Below, one piece after another: positions 1-9,165 of a stretch of DNA of 64,000 bases. The position numbers were made by a program, and so were the translations under genes. Under the pieces are notes generated by a model. That model made no database searches. It worked only from the letters and a program-made list of their open reading frames with translations, and was not told the DNA's origin. How positions within the stretch are numbered: the stretch's first letter is position 1; every line of letters starts with the position of its first letter. The stretch comes from JAOXRU01 sp965247735 (lineage in GTDB: Bacteria; Bacteroidota; Bacteroidia; Flavobacteriales; Flavobacteriaceae), in contig CBDFHN010000001.1 of the NCBI GenBank assembly GCA_965247735.1, forward strand, positions 434,001-498,000, written 5' to 3'.

Positions 1-1944
1 AAGTGCCTTGGTGGATGCTAATAATAACAGTACAGCGGATGCTCCAGTTGTAAACGAGTCGAGTAATGTCGCTAGTGATGGAGACTTTGATGTGGACTTT
101 ACCCTGGCTACTATCAATGTAACTGCAACAGGTACGAGTTTGGATGTAACTCCAATCTCTTTATCAGCAGATGGATTTACAAGTTCTACAGCAACAGTAC
201 AATTGCATGATGGTACATCAGCGATTAGTACTTCAGGCATTAAAGTTATCTTTAATGTAAGTGGATCAGCCTTGTTTAGCAATAGCAGCAACACGATTGA
301 AGTATTGACCAATAGCAGTGGTATTGCCACAGCAACCTTAACCAATACAACAATAGAAACGGTACAAGTAAGTGCCTTGGTGGATGCCAATAATAACAGT
401 ACAGCGGATGCCCCAGTTGTAAACGAGTCGAGTAATGTCGCTAGTGATGGAGACTTTAATGTGGACTTTACCCTGGCGACTATCAATGTAACTGCAACAG
501 GTACAAGTTTGGATGTTAGTCCAATCTCTTTATCAGCAGATGGATTTACAAGTTCTACAGCAACAGTACAATTACATGATGGAATATCAGCGATTAGTAC
601 TTCAGGCATTAAAGTTATCTTTAATGTAAGTGGATCAGCCTTGTTTAGCAATAGTAGCAATACGATCGAAGTATTGACCAATAGCAGTGGTATTGCCACA
701 GCAACCTTAACCAATACAACAATAGAAACGGTACAAGTAAGTGCCTTGGTGGATGCCAATAATAACAGTACGGCGGATGCTCCAGTTGTAAATGAATCCA
801 GTAATGTCGCTAGTGATGGAGACTTTGATGTGGACTTTACTTTAGCGACTATAAATGTAACGGCAACAGGTACTAGCTTGGATGTTAGTCCAATCTCTTT
901 ATCTGCAGATGGCTTTACCACTTCTACAGCAACAGTACAATTACATGATGGAATATCAGCGATTAGTACTTCAGGCATTAAAGTTATCTTTAATGTAAGT
1001 GGATCAGCCTTGTTTAGTAATAGCAGCAATACGATTGAAGTATTGACCAATAGCAGTGGTATTGCCACAGCAACCTTAACAAATACAACAATAGAAACGG
1101 TACAAGTAAGTGCCTTGGTGGATGCCAATAATAACAGTACAGCGGATGCTCCAGTTGTAAACGAGTCGAGTAATATCGCTAGTGATGGAGACTTTAATGT
1201 GGACTTTACCTTGGCTACTATCAATGTAACGGCAACAGGTACTAGTTTGGATGTAACTCCAATCTCTTTATCAGCAGATGGCTTTACCACTTCTACTGCA
1301 ACAGTACAATTACATGATGGAACCTCTGCGATTAGTACTTCAGGCATTAAAGTTATCTTTAATGTAAGCGGATCAGCCTTGTTTAGCAATAGCAGCAATA
1401 CGATTGAAGTATTGACCAATAGCAGTGGTATTGCCACAGCAACCTTAACCAATACAACAATAGAAACGGTACAAGTAAGTGCCTTGGTGGATGCTAATAA
1501 TAACAGTACAGCGGATGCTCCAGTTGTAAACGAGTCGAGTAATGTCGCTAGTGATGGAGACTTTGATGTGGACTTTACCCTGGCTACTATCAATGTAACT
1601 GCAACAGGTACGAGTTTGGATGTAACTCCAATCTCTTTATCAGCAGATGGATTTACAAGTTCTACAGCAACAGTACAATTGCATGATGGTACATCAGCGA
1701 TTAGTACTTCAGGCATTAAAGTTATCTTTAATGTAAGTGGATCAGCCTTGTTTAGCAATAGCAGCAACACGATTGAAGTATTGACCAATAGCAGTGGTAT
1801 TGCCACAGCAACCTTAACCAATACAACAATAGAAACGGTACAAGTAAGTGCCTTGGTGGATGCCAATAATAACAGTACAGCGGATGCCCCAGTTGTAAAC
1901 GAGTCGAGTAATGTCGCTAGTGATGGTGACTTTGATGTGAACTT
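1..1944 (+). repeat. Five tandem 369-bp coding repeats plus a partial sixth
   Basis: The junction sequence AAGTGCCTTGGTGGATGC recurs at 1, 370, 739, 1108, 1477 and 1846, an exact 369-bp (123-residue) period. The sixth copy breaks off near 1944 and passes into a different repeat type. The copies differ by only a few bases. Bases 1-450 equal bases 1477-1926 without any mismatch. The array continues beyond the left edge. Confidence 0.97.
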
Positions 1945-4900
1945 TATATTACCAACCAATATTGATACTTCAGGATCAGGAACATCGATAGCATCAGTAG
2001 ATGGAACAGCATCGGCTAATGGCTTAGAAACAGAAACGATTACAGTTCAGGTAAAAGATGCCTCAGGAGTAGCGATAGCAGTAGCAGGATTAAATGTAAG
2101 TTTTGCAGTAACCAGTGATGCTACTTTATCTAGTGCAACAGCAATTACAGATGCTACAGGAGCAGCTAGTATTGATATTACCAATACCCGCATAGAAAGT
2201 GTAAATGTAACTGCAACCTTAGACCATGATAATAATGGAGGAACAGCGGAATTAACGGTAGCTAATGGCAGTCCACTAATAGTTATTTTTACTTTACCAA
2301 CCAATATTGATACTTCAGCAACAGGAACATCTATAACAGCAGCAGACGGAACAGCATCGGCTAATGGCTTAGAAACAGAAACAATCACCGTTCAGATTAG
2401 AGATGCATCAGGAGTAGCGATAACTACAGCAGGATTAAATGTAAGCTTTGCCGTAACTGGTGATGCAACTTTATCAAGTGCAACAGCAATTACAGATGCT
2501 ACGGGAGCAGTTAGTATTGATATCACCAATACCAGCATAGAAAGTGTAGATGTAACAGCAACTTTGGATCATGATAATAATGGAGGAACAGCAGAATTAA
2601 CGGTAACTAATGGCAGTCCATTAACAGTTGTTTTTACTTTACCAACCAATATTGATACTTCAGCAACAGGAACATCAATGGCTTCTGATGACGGAACAGC
2701 ATCGGCTAATGGCTTAGAAACAGAAACCATCACCGTTCAGGTTAGAGATGCATCAGGAGTAGCGATAGCTGCAGCAGGATTAAATGTAAGCTTTGTCGTA
2801 ACTGGTGATGCTACTTTATCAAGTATAACAGCAATTACAGATGCTACAGGAACAGCGAGTATTGATATTACCAATACCAGCATAGAAAGTGTAAATGTAA
2901 CAGCCACTTTGGACCATGATAATAATGGAGGAACAGCAGAATTAACGATAGCAAATGGCAGTCCATTAGCAGTTAATTTTACTTTACCGACCAATATTGA
3001 TACTTCAGGATCAGGAACATCCATAGCATCAGCAGATGGTATAGGAGTAGCAGATGGTGCAGAAACAGAAACGATTACGGTTCAGGTTAGAGATGCTTCT
3101 GGAGTTGCAATTGCCATAGCAGGAATTAATGTAACATTCGCGGTAAGTGGAGATGCAATAATGTCTAGCACTACCGCAATAACAGATGCTACTGGGGCAG
3201 CAAGCATAACCATAACAGATTCTAGTATAGAAAACGTCTTGATTTCTGCAACAATAGATCATGATAATAACGCAGGAACTTCCGAGATATCAGTATCAAA
3301 TGGAAACCCATTAGTCGTTAATTTTATATTACCTACAAATATAAATACATCAATAAATGGTACATCAATAACAGCAGTAGATAATGCTGCAATAGCAAAT
3401 GGTGTAGAAACAGAAGTAATTACAGTTCAAGTAAGAGATGCTTCTGGAGCAGCTATAAAAGTTGCTGGTTTGTATGTGTCATTTAATGCAACAGGTAGTG
3501 CAGTGTTATCAAGTACAAATGCATTAACAGATAGTAATGGACAAGCAACTGTAATGCTTACAAATACAATAGCAGAAACAGTTGATGTAACTGCATTAAT
3601 AGATCATGATAATTTAAGTGCTACTTTAAGAGTAGCTGTGTTAAATGGTAGCCCTGCTAGTATAGTATTTAGCCCAGATAATTCCAATCCAAGTACCTTA
3701 ACAACTAGTATTATTGCTTCACCAGAAGTTATAGTTGCAAATGGAAGTACAACTTCAATAGTATTAGTACAATTAAAAGATGTTAATGGTAATAATCTTA
3801 CCATTTCTACAGGAACAGTTGTTTTAACAACATCAGCTGGTAGTATTAGTTCGGTAACAAATAATGGTAATGGAACTTATACAACAACAGTTACAAGTAG
3901 CACTATTGCGGGAACAGCTATAATAACAGGAACTCTAGATGGAACAGCATTAACCAACAATGAGACTATACTATTTACACCAGATAATGCCGATCCATCA
4001 ACAACAAATGTGAATACGACAGTAGTAGCAACAGATGTATTGCTGATATCTGATGGAATAGATAACACAACAATAATAGTAACATTGGCAGATAAAAATG
4101 GCAATTTACTTAATATTGGTGGTGCAGTAGTTACTTTAGATGATGGTGCTGGAAATTCCACCATAGGAACTGTAACCGACAATAGTAATGGTACTTATAC
4201 TTTTATTGTAAGTAATAACACAGCAGAAATAGTAACCTATACGGCTAGTGTATCAGGAAATGTAATTACAGATACCGCCGAAATAGAATATGCTTTTGAT
4301 GAAATTGGAATATTCTCAGAAATACTAGAAGATTCTAATTCTACAGGAGGTAATGATAATGCCAATAATGTATCAGTTACCGTAGAAGAATTGGCTGCAA
4401 TAATTGGGATTACTGATGTAAACGCAGTTTTGGAAGAAGCATATCAAAAAGAAATAAATGCAGAAACAGGATTTAGCAATCCTCCAACCTTAGCAGAAGT
4501 CCAGGAAATTATTGATAGAGTTAATGCCATTCAAATTTTGGTAAATACAGCTAATAGTCCAGCAGAAGGAAGTCCTTCTATAACAGATCTAACAGATCTT
4601 GGATTAACAGACCTAATTACAGATAACCAAAGTAAATACGAAGAAGCTATAGCAAATTCCGACCCAAAACCAAGTACAACTGCCGAATTACAAGCATTAA
4701 TAGATGTTATAAATGCACAAAAGGCGACCATTGTTGCAACCGATATTTTAGGAGTTAAAAATGGGGAACGTACTTCATGGATCGTCAACGGAATTGAAGA
4801 TTATCCGAATAATTCGGTAAGTGTTTTCAATAGATGGGGTAAAATTGTTTATGAAGCCAAAGGTTATAAAAACGATTGGAAAGGATTTTACAGAGGATTG

Positions 4901-4996
4901 ACTAAACCACTTCCAGAAGGTTCTTATTATTTTAGAATTGATCTAGAAGGAGACGGAACTGCTATAGAAGATGGTTGGATATTCATAGCCAAATAA
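1..4996 (+). CDS. Giant Ig-like-repeat surface adhesin with T9SS type B sorting domain (5' end outside window)
   Basis: The frame is already open at base 2, so the start lies left of the window; 1,664 residues are visible. In order they hold five 123-residue repeats plus part of a sixth, five 115-residue repeats, two further Ig-like domains (about 3660-4290) marked by SPDNSNPST and TPDNADPST, and a more helical stretch (about 4370-4740). The final ~85 residues contain VFNRWGKIVYE and a W-x-G pattern, the gliding-motility C-terminal (CHU_C/type B sorting) domain. The Ig-like units resemble invasin/intimin Big_1 domains. In this family such proteins are exported by the type IX secretion system and attached to the cell surface, like SprB. 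The gene directly downstream is a PorP/SprF homologue, the usual partner of type B cargo. The ligand is unknown. Codon choice in the repeats is nearly uniform, which points to recent internal duplication. Confidence 0.93.
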   Translation, partial: SALVDANNNSTADAPVVNESSNVASDGDFDVDFTLATINVTATGTSLDVTPISLSADGFTSSTATVQLHDGTSAISTSGIKVIFNVSGSALFSNSSNTIEVLTNSSGIATATLTNTTIETVQVSALVDANNNSTADAPVVNESSNVASDGDFNVDFTLATINVTATGTSLDVSPISLSADGFTSSTATVQLHDGISAISTSGIKVIFNVSGSALFSNSSNTIEVLTNSSGIATATLTNTTIETVQVSALVDANNNSTADAPVVNESSNVASDGDFDVDFTLATINVTATGTSLDVSPISLSADGFTTSTATVQLHDGISAISTSGIKVIFNVSGSALFSNSSNTIEVLTNSSGIATATLTNTTIETVQVSALVDANNNSTADAPVVNESSNIASDGDFNVDFTLATINVTATGTSLDVTPISLSADGFTTSTATVQLHDGTSAISTSGIKVIFNVSGSALFSNSSNTIEVLTNSSGIATATLTNTTIETVQVSALVDANNNSTADAPVVNESSNVASDGDFDVDFTLATINVTATGTSLDVTPISLSADGFTSSTATVQLHDGTSAISTSGIKVIFNVSGSALFSNSSNTIEVLTNSSGIATATLTNTTIETVQVSALVDANNNSTADAPVVNESSNVASDGDFDVNFILPTNIDTSGSGTSIASVDGTASANGLETETITVQVKDASGVAIAVAGLNVSFAVTSDATLSSATAITDATGAASIDITNTRIESVNVTATLDHDNNGGTAELTVANGSPLIVIFTLPTNIDTSATGTSITAADGTASANGLETETITVQIRDASGVAITTAGLNVSFAVTGDATLSSATAITDATGAVSIDITNTSIESVDVTATLDHDNNGGTAELTVTNGSPLTVVFTLPTNIDTSATGTSMASDDGTASANGLETETITVQVRDASGVAIAAAGLNVSFVVTGDATLSSITAITDATGTASIDITNTSIESVNVTATLDHDNNGGTAELTIANGSPLAVNFTLPTNIDTSGSGTSIASADGIGVADGAETETITVQVRDASGVAIAIAGINVTFAVSGDAIMSSTTAITDATGAASITITDSSIENVLISATIDHDNNAGTSEISVSNGNPLVVNFILPTNINTSINGTSITAVDNAAIANGVETEVITVQVRDASGAAIKVAGLYVSFNATGSAVLSSTNALTDSNGQATVMLTNTIAETVDVTALIDHDNLSATLRVAVLNGSPASIVFSPDNSNPSTLTTSIIASPEVIVANGSTTSIVLVQLKDVNGNNLTISTGTVVLTTSAGSISSVTNNGNGTYTTTVTSSTIAGTAIITGTLDGTALTNNETILFTPDNADPSTTNVNTTVVATDVLLISDGIDNTTIIVTLADKNGNLLNIGGAVVTLDDGAGNSTIGTVTDNSNGTYTFIVSNNTAEIVTYTASVSGNVITDTAEIEYAFDEIGIFSEILEDSNSTGGNDNANNVSVTVEELAAIIGITDVNAVLEEAYQKEINAETGFSNPPTLAEVQEIIDRVNAIQILVNTANSPAEGSPSITDLTDLGLTDLITDNQSKYEEAIANSDPKPSTTAELQALIDVINAQKATIVATDILGVKNGERTSWIVNGIEDYPNNSVSVFNRWGKIVYEAKGYKNDWKGFYRGLTKPLPEGSYYFRIDLEGDGTAIEDGWIFIAK
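1949..3673 (+). repeat. Five tandem 345-bp coding repeats
   Basis: The start of each unit (LPTNIDTS or LPTNINTS) falls at 1949, 2294, 2639, 2984 and 3329, an exact 345-bp (115-residue) period. The first three units are very similar and the last two more diverged, so the expansion appears to have grown from the 5' side. Each unit reads as one Ig-like domain carrying a DHDN motif near its end. Confidence 0.95.
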
Positions 4997-5051
4997 TAGT
5001 ATTATGAATCAGGTACAATCAATATTTAGATATAAAACGATTAAAAAATAT

Positions 5052-5966
5052 ATGAAAAATAGTATAAAATATATACTTCTTTGTTTCTTGTTTATAAGTG
5101 CAAATACTTGGGGACAGCAAGAAGGTAAACTAATCATGTTTCACAAAAACATGAATATTATAAATCCTGCTTATACTGGAGCCAATAATACAACTACTTT
5201 TATTCTTACCATACAATCACAATGGCAAGGAGTTGAAAATGCTCCAAAACTACAAGCATTTTCTTTTGGAATGCCTGTCGGTAAAAATTTGGGTATTGGA
5301 ACTTCATTTACAAACGATAAAGTGTTTATTGAAAAGCAAACTACATTAGATATTGACTTTTCGTATAGAATTCCGTTTTCTTATGAGGTAAGTTTATACT
5401 TAGGGTTAAAGGCCGGAGGAAGTTTTTATAATATAGATGTTTCAACATTACAAAGTGTCAATACCATTGATAATTTGGATATTTCTGATCAGAATAAATT
5501 TAGCCCAAATATTGGAGTTGGAGCATATCTATCACATGAAAAATTTTACCTTTCACTTGCAGCACCAAGAATATTAGGATCTGAACGTTTAGAAGATAAA
5601 AGTGGTATAAATGTTATTGCTCAACAGCGTATGCATTTGTATTTTTCTGGGGGCTACAAGGTTTATTTAAATGATAAGTTTACCTTAAAACCAGAATTTA
5701 TGACAAGATATGTTTCTGGAGCACCATTCTCAGCAGATATAATTGCAGCTGTAAAGTATGATAATTCAATTGAGTTGGCTGGGATAATAAGTACAGATAG
5801 CGCAGTTGGTGGTTATATTTCTTTAGCTTTTGGAGATGTTTTTAGTTTTGGTTATTCATATACAAATTCTACCAAATCTCAACTTTCACAATTTACAGAA
5901 GGTTCACATGAGATATTGTTAAAAATAAGATTAGGAAATAATAAACGATTCCAAGCATTTAGATAA
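5052..5966 (+). CDS. PorP/SprF family type IX secretion system membrane protein
   Basis: This 304-residue protein begins with a signal peptide ending in SANTWGQ. It then has the family hallmark early motif NINPAYTG-like (MNIINPAYTGAN), followed by alternating beta strands typical of an outer-membrane barrel. An ATG at 5004 in the same frame would add 16 residues ahead of the signal peptide; the ATG at 5052 puts the hydrophobic segment at the N-terminus and is preferred. PorP/SprF proteins help deliver or anchor T9SS type B cargo, and SprF is needed for SprB surface display. The gene starts about 55 bases after the giant adhesin, so the two are probably one operon and one secretion pair. Confidence 0.92.
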   Translation: MKNSIKYILLCFLFISANTWGQQEGKLIMFHKNMNIINPAYTGANNTTTFILTIQSQWQGVENAPKLQAFSFGMPVGKNLGIGTSFTNDKVFIEKQTTLDIDFSYRIPFSYEVSLYLGLKAGGSFYNIDVSTLQSVNTIDNLDISDQNKFSPNIGVGAYLSHEKFYLSLAAPRILGSERLEDKSGINVIAQQRMHLYFSGGYKVYLNDKFTLKPEFMTRYVSGAPFSADIIAAVKYDNSIELAGIISTDSAVGGYISLAFGDVFSFGYSYTNSTKSQLSQFTEGSHEILLKIRLGNNKRFQAFR

Positions 5967-6154
5967 AAAAACAGTCTTTTTTATAAGCTCAATTCAAGCC
6001 AAGAGAATTATTTGATTTCAATACAAAATTCTTTTAGAATTTCACTCAATCTGATAGTGTCAAATCGTGTAGTTTTTGATAGGAAATTGTATAGTAATTC
6101 TGTTATTTAATACTTAGATAAAATTGAGGTTTATAATTAGAATTTTTGATATGC

Positions 6155-6862
6155 TTAAGAATTATACAATTTATGAACAACACTTTTATAGGTTTGCCCA
6201 ATAGGTATGGTATGTTTTTCGATAGTAATTCTATTGCCTTCTATGCTTTTAATTTTTGCTATGGAAACGATAAAAGATTTATGAACACGTAAAAAATCTT
6301 CCTTAGCTAATAACTTTTCAAAAGCAGATATTTTTTCATGACTAACAATCATTTCATCACTAAAATAGAGCTTGGTATAATTGCCATATGCTTCTATAAA
6401 TAAAATAGTATCCAAATCTATCTGATGCTGTTGTTTATCGCCTTTTAAAAATATTTTATTCTTTTTAGGTGTTGCTATGGTCTCGTCTACAACAGGAGAA
6501 ACAACATTTATAAGAGGAGGAGAAACTTTGTTTACAGCACTTATAAAACGTTCAAAACTAAATGGTTTTAATAAGTAATCGGTAATATTTAATGCATACC
6601 CTTCTAGGGCATATTCTTTATAAGCTGTTGTTACTATTATTTTTGGAGGGTTAATTAAAGTTTTTAAAAAATCAAATCCAGAAAGTTTTGGCATATTAAT
6701 GTCTAAAAACAATAAGTCTGCTTGTTCTTTATTTAAAAGCTGCATAGCCTCAAAGGTATTATAGCAATTTCCTACTTTTTGTAAATGTGATAAATTACCA
6801 CAATATCCTTCAATGATACGATGGGCAATAGGTTCGTCATCTATAATAATGTAGCGTATCAT
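6155..6862 (-). CDS. LytTR-family response regulator (module 1)
   Basis: The protein has 235 residues. Residues 1-115 form a receiver domain with acidic pair D8-D9, probable phosphoacceptor D54 (LFLDINMPKLSG) and a K in LLKPF. Residues about 135-235 form a LytTR DNA-binding domain (FIEAYGNYTKL, LRVHKSFIV, IPIGQTYK). Its start overlaps the stop of the histidine kinase gene by four bases (ATGA), so the two are translationally coupled. LytTR regulators typically bind pairs of short direct repeats about 21 bp apart, and such a pair lies in the divergent control region at 8112-8141. It is paralogous to the regulator at 39493. Confidence 0.95.
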   Translation of the reverse strand: MIRYIIIDDEPIAHRIIEGYCGNLSHLQKVGNCYNTFEAMQLLNKEQADLLFLDINMPKLSGFDFLKTLINPPKIIVTTAYKEYALEGYALNITDYLLKPFSFERFISAVNKVSPPLINVVSPVVDETIATPKKNKIFLKGDKQQHQIDLDTILFIEAYGNYTKLYFSDEMIVSHEKISAFEKLLAKEDFLRVHKSFIVSIAKIKSIEGNRITIEKHTIPIGQTYKSVVHKLYNS

Positions 6863-7980
6863 TTTATATCTATTTCTAAGTTTACCCTATAAGTTTGTTC
6901 TTTTTTATTAATGACAAGCTTATGTTTTTTGGGATAGATCAGTTGCAATCGTTTTTTTAAGTTGTCAATACCTATACCTTTATGACCCGTATTGCTAATT
7001 GATTCATAGTTATTTTCTATTCTAAATTTAATCACATCATTTGCAACCTCTAAGCTGATATGAATATACGCATCTTTTGTTAAGCGTTCAACACCATGTT
7101 TAAATGCATTTTCTAATAGAATAATAAATAACAGTGGAGCTACTTTATAATCGGCATCCAAGAGATGATCAAAAGTAATAGCTACATGTTGATGATATCT
7201 AATTTTATGTAATGCGATATAATTTTCTAAATAATTAATTTCATCTTTTAAAGAAACTTCATCTTCTTTGCCTTCATATATAGTATACCGCATCATATCT
7301 GATAATTTTAATACTACTTTTGGTGCATCATCAGATTTTTCTACAGTAAGACCATAAAGATTGTTAAGGGTATTGAAGAAAAAATGTGGGTTAATCTGGC
7401 TTTTTAGTAATTGTAATTCGGCACTTGCTTTGTCTTTTTTTAAATGTTGTAGCCATTTCCATTGCTCAAAAAGCCATAAAACAATTATTGCAGGGAAAGT
7501 TAAAGCACTGATATTAACTAGTGTGGTATGTTCCTCATGTAGATATGCTGTAAACAATCGTACATATAAAAAATAAGAAAGTAATGCTCCATAGACGCTT
7601 GCAATAAGTTTCCAATATTTTTTAAAAAAACTAGGAGCTAAAAGATAAAATGTGCCTAACCAAAATAAAGACAGTAGACTTATGGTGATGGGGTTGTCAG
7701 GAATATTAAAAAACCTGTCTGTTGCAAATATCAGATAGAACAAAAATAGAAGAAGAATAATGGTGTATAGAATACGTTTATTTTTTAAGATATATGGAAT
7801 TCTGTAGATTACAAAAGATACCAATGCCCACCAGAACATAAAAATTAGTATGATTTCTACAAACTCTTCTTTAAAATTTGGCAATAACAATACCTCTAAT
7901 GCTGCCAAGCTTATTATCCCAATAAGCACAACTACAAAGCCAATAAGTAATGGAACAAATTTTTTATAAGGGCGCTTCAT
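6859..7980 (-). CDS. LytS-type membrane sensor histidine kinase (module 1)
   Basis: The protein has 373 residues. The N-terminal half (about 10-180) holds several hydrophobic membrane segments. A His_kinase (PF06580) domain follows, with the phosphoacceptor region LKSQINPHFFFNTLNN near residue 200. The C-terminal ATP-binding part has LLENAFKHG and GHKGIGIDNLKKRL. No separate extracellular sensor domain is visible, so the signal may be read in the membrane or from a partner. The gene heads the operon with the LytTR regulator. It faces away from the ABC transporter operon beginning at 8272, a layout repeated at 35.6-40.2 kb with paralogous parts. Confidence 0.94.
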   Translation of the reverse strand: MKRPYKKFVPLLIGFVVVLIGIISLAALEVLLLPNFKEEFVEIILIFMFWWALVSFVIYRIPYILKNKRILYTIILLLFLFYLIFATDRFFNIPDNPITISLLSLFWLGTFYLLAPSFFKKYWKLIASVYGALLSYFLYVRLFTAYLHEEHTTLVNISALTFPAIIVLWLFEQWKWLQHLKKDKASAELQLLKSQINPHFFFNTLNNLYGLTVEKSDDAPKVVLKLSDMMRYTIYEGKEDEVSLKDEINYLENYIALHKIRYHQHVAITFDHLLDADYKVAPLLFIILLENAFKHGVERLTKDAYIHISLEVANDVIKFRIENNYESISNTGHKGIGIDNLKKRLQLIYPKKHKLVINKKEQTYRVNLEIDIK

Positions 7981-8111
7981 GATGTATTTTAAACTTAAAT
8001 TTTATAAAGTTATGGATTCAATAGTTATTTATTAGCTGTTTTATAGTTCAAAAATAAGGATGTCAAGACTAGTTTACAATTAATTTGATAAACCATGTCA
8101 TTTTTGAGTCA

Positions 8112-8141
8112 AACACTACTGGTTTTTCTATCAACACTACT
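8112..8141. promoter_or_regulatory. Direct-repeat pair, candidate LytTR binding site of module 1
   Basis: AACACTACT occurs at 8112-8120 and again at 8133-8141, 21 bp start to start with a 12-bp gap. The pair lies in the 291-bp divergent region between the kinase and the ABC ATPase. Spacing of two helical turns is the known layout of LytTR operators. The match to the published 9-bp consensus is only partial, so the assignment is inference. No clear TAnnTTTG promoter was picked out in this region. Confidence 0.5.
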
Positions 8142-8271
8142 TTATCCTTTTTCTGCTATAATGTATGTCAGTTTTATAGTGACTCATCATATATATTATA
8201 CAAATTATTGTCTTCTGCTTAGGTTCGTAACCTAATAATCAATCAAACCATATAAAAGTGGGAATCAAAAA

Positions 8272-9162
8272 ATGAACAAACTAGAAATTCATAATTTATC
8301 AAAAACCTATGCAAATGGAGTTAAAGCATTGCAAAATGTATCTCTAGAAATCACTAATGGTATGTTTGGACTATTAGGAGCCAATGGTGCTGGAAAATCA
8401 TCCTTGATGAAAACTATTGCATCATTACAAGAACCTAGTAAAGGAACAATAGTTTTTAATGATACTGATATTATAAAAGATCCTAATGAAATTAGAAAAT
8501 GCTTGGGCTACTTGCCACAGCAGTTTGGGGTATATCCAAAAATATCCGCGGAAAAGCTACTAGATCATATTGCAGTATTAAAAGGGGTAATCAATACTAA
8601 TGATAGAAAATCACAAGTTGATGCATTATTAGCTCAGACCAATTTATACCAACATCGTAAAAAAGCGGTACATACTTTTTCTGGAGGAATGAAACAGCGT
8701 TTTGGTATAGCTCAGGCTTTACTCGCTAATCCACAGGTGGTTATTGTTGATGAACCTACTGCAGGTTTAGATCCAGAAGAGCGCAATAGATTTTTAAACT
8801 TGTTAAGTGAAATAGGGGAAAATGTTATTGTTATTTTATCTACTCATATTGTTGAAGATGTATATGGGCTATGCTCCAAAATGGCAATATTGGCTGAAGG
8901 CAAAATTATAGAACAAGGTAGTCCATCTGTTTTAGTTTCAAATCTAAATGATAAAATATGGACAAAAACTGTGGATAAAAATGAGTTGGATGGCTATAGA
9001 AAAAGCTATAATGTTATTTCTAGCAAATTGGTGTCAGGAAAAACACAAATACGTGTAGAATCGGAGTACTTGCCCGATACTAGTTTTATAGCAGCAATTC
9101 CAAATTTAGAGGATGTGTATTTTACTGCTACACAAAAACAAGTACTAATCAAACACCAATAA
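8272..9162 (+). CDS. ABC transporter ATP-binding protein (module 1)
   Basis: The protein has 296 residues with all ABC ATPase signatures: Walker A GANGAGKSS, Q-loop YLPQQFGVYP, signature FSGGMKQR, Walker B VIVDEPTAGLDPEE and a switch His in ILSTHIVED. The sequence class is that of CcmA/ABC-2-type efflux ATPases. The gene precedes the permease-peptidase gene by three bases. The two should form one exporter or membrane-remodelling complex. It is paralogous to the ATPase at 37203, sharing KDPN and GVYP elements. The divergent two-component system probably controls it. Confidence 0.95.
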   Translation: MNKLEIHNLSKTYANGVKALQNVSLEITNGMFGLLGANGAGKSSLMKTIASLQEPSKGTIVFNDTDIIKDPNEIRKCLGYLPQQFGVYPKISAEKLLDHIAVLKGVINTNDRKSQVDALLAQTNLYQHRKKAVHTFSGGMKQRFGIAQALLANPQVVIVDEPTAGLDPEERNRFLNLLSEIGENVIVILSTHIVEDVYGLCSKMAILAEGKIIEQGSPSVLVSNLNDKIWTKTVDKNELDGYRKSYNVISSKLVSGKTQIRVESEYLPDTSFIAAIPNLEDVYFTATQKQVLIKHQ

Positions 9163-9165
9163 GTT

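Noticed and set aside
1..3673. Tandem repeats considered as a CRISPR array or minisatellite
   Set aside because: Units of 369 and 345 bp are continuous coding sequence without spacers; they encode Ig-like domains.
2047..4788. Antisense open frames within the giant adhesin gene
   Set aside because: They follow the repeat period and have low-complexity composition (many V, S, T, A). They arise from the coding repeats on the other strand.
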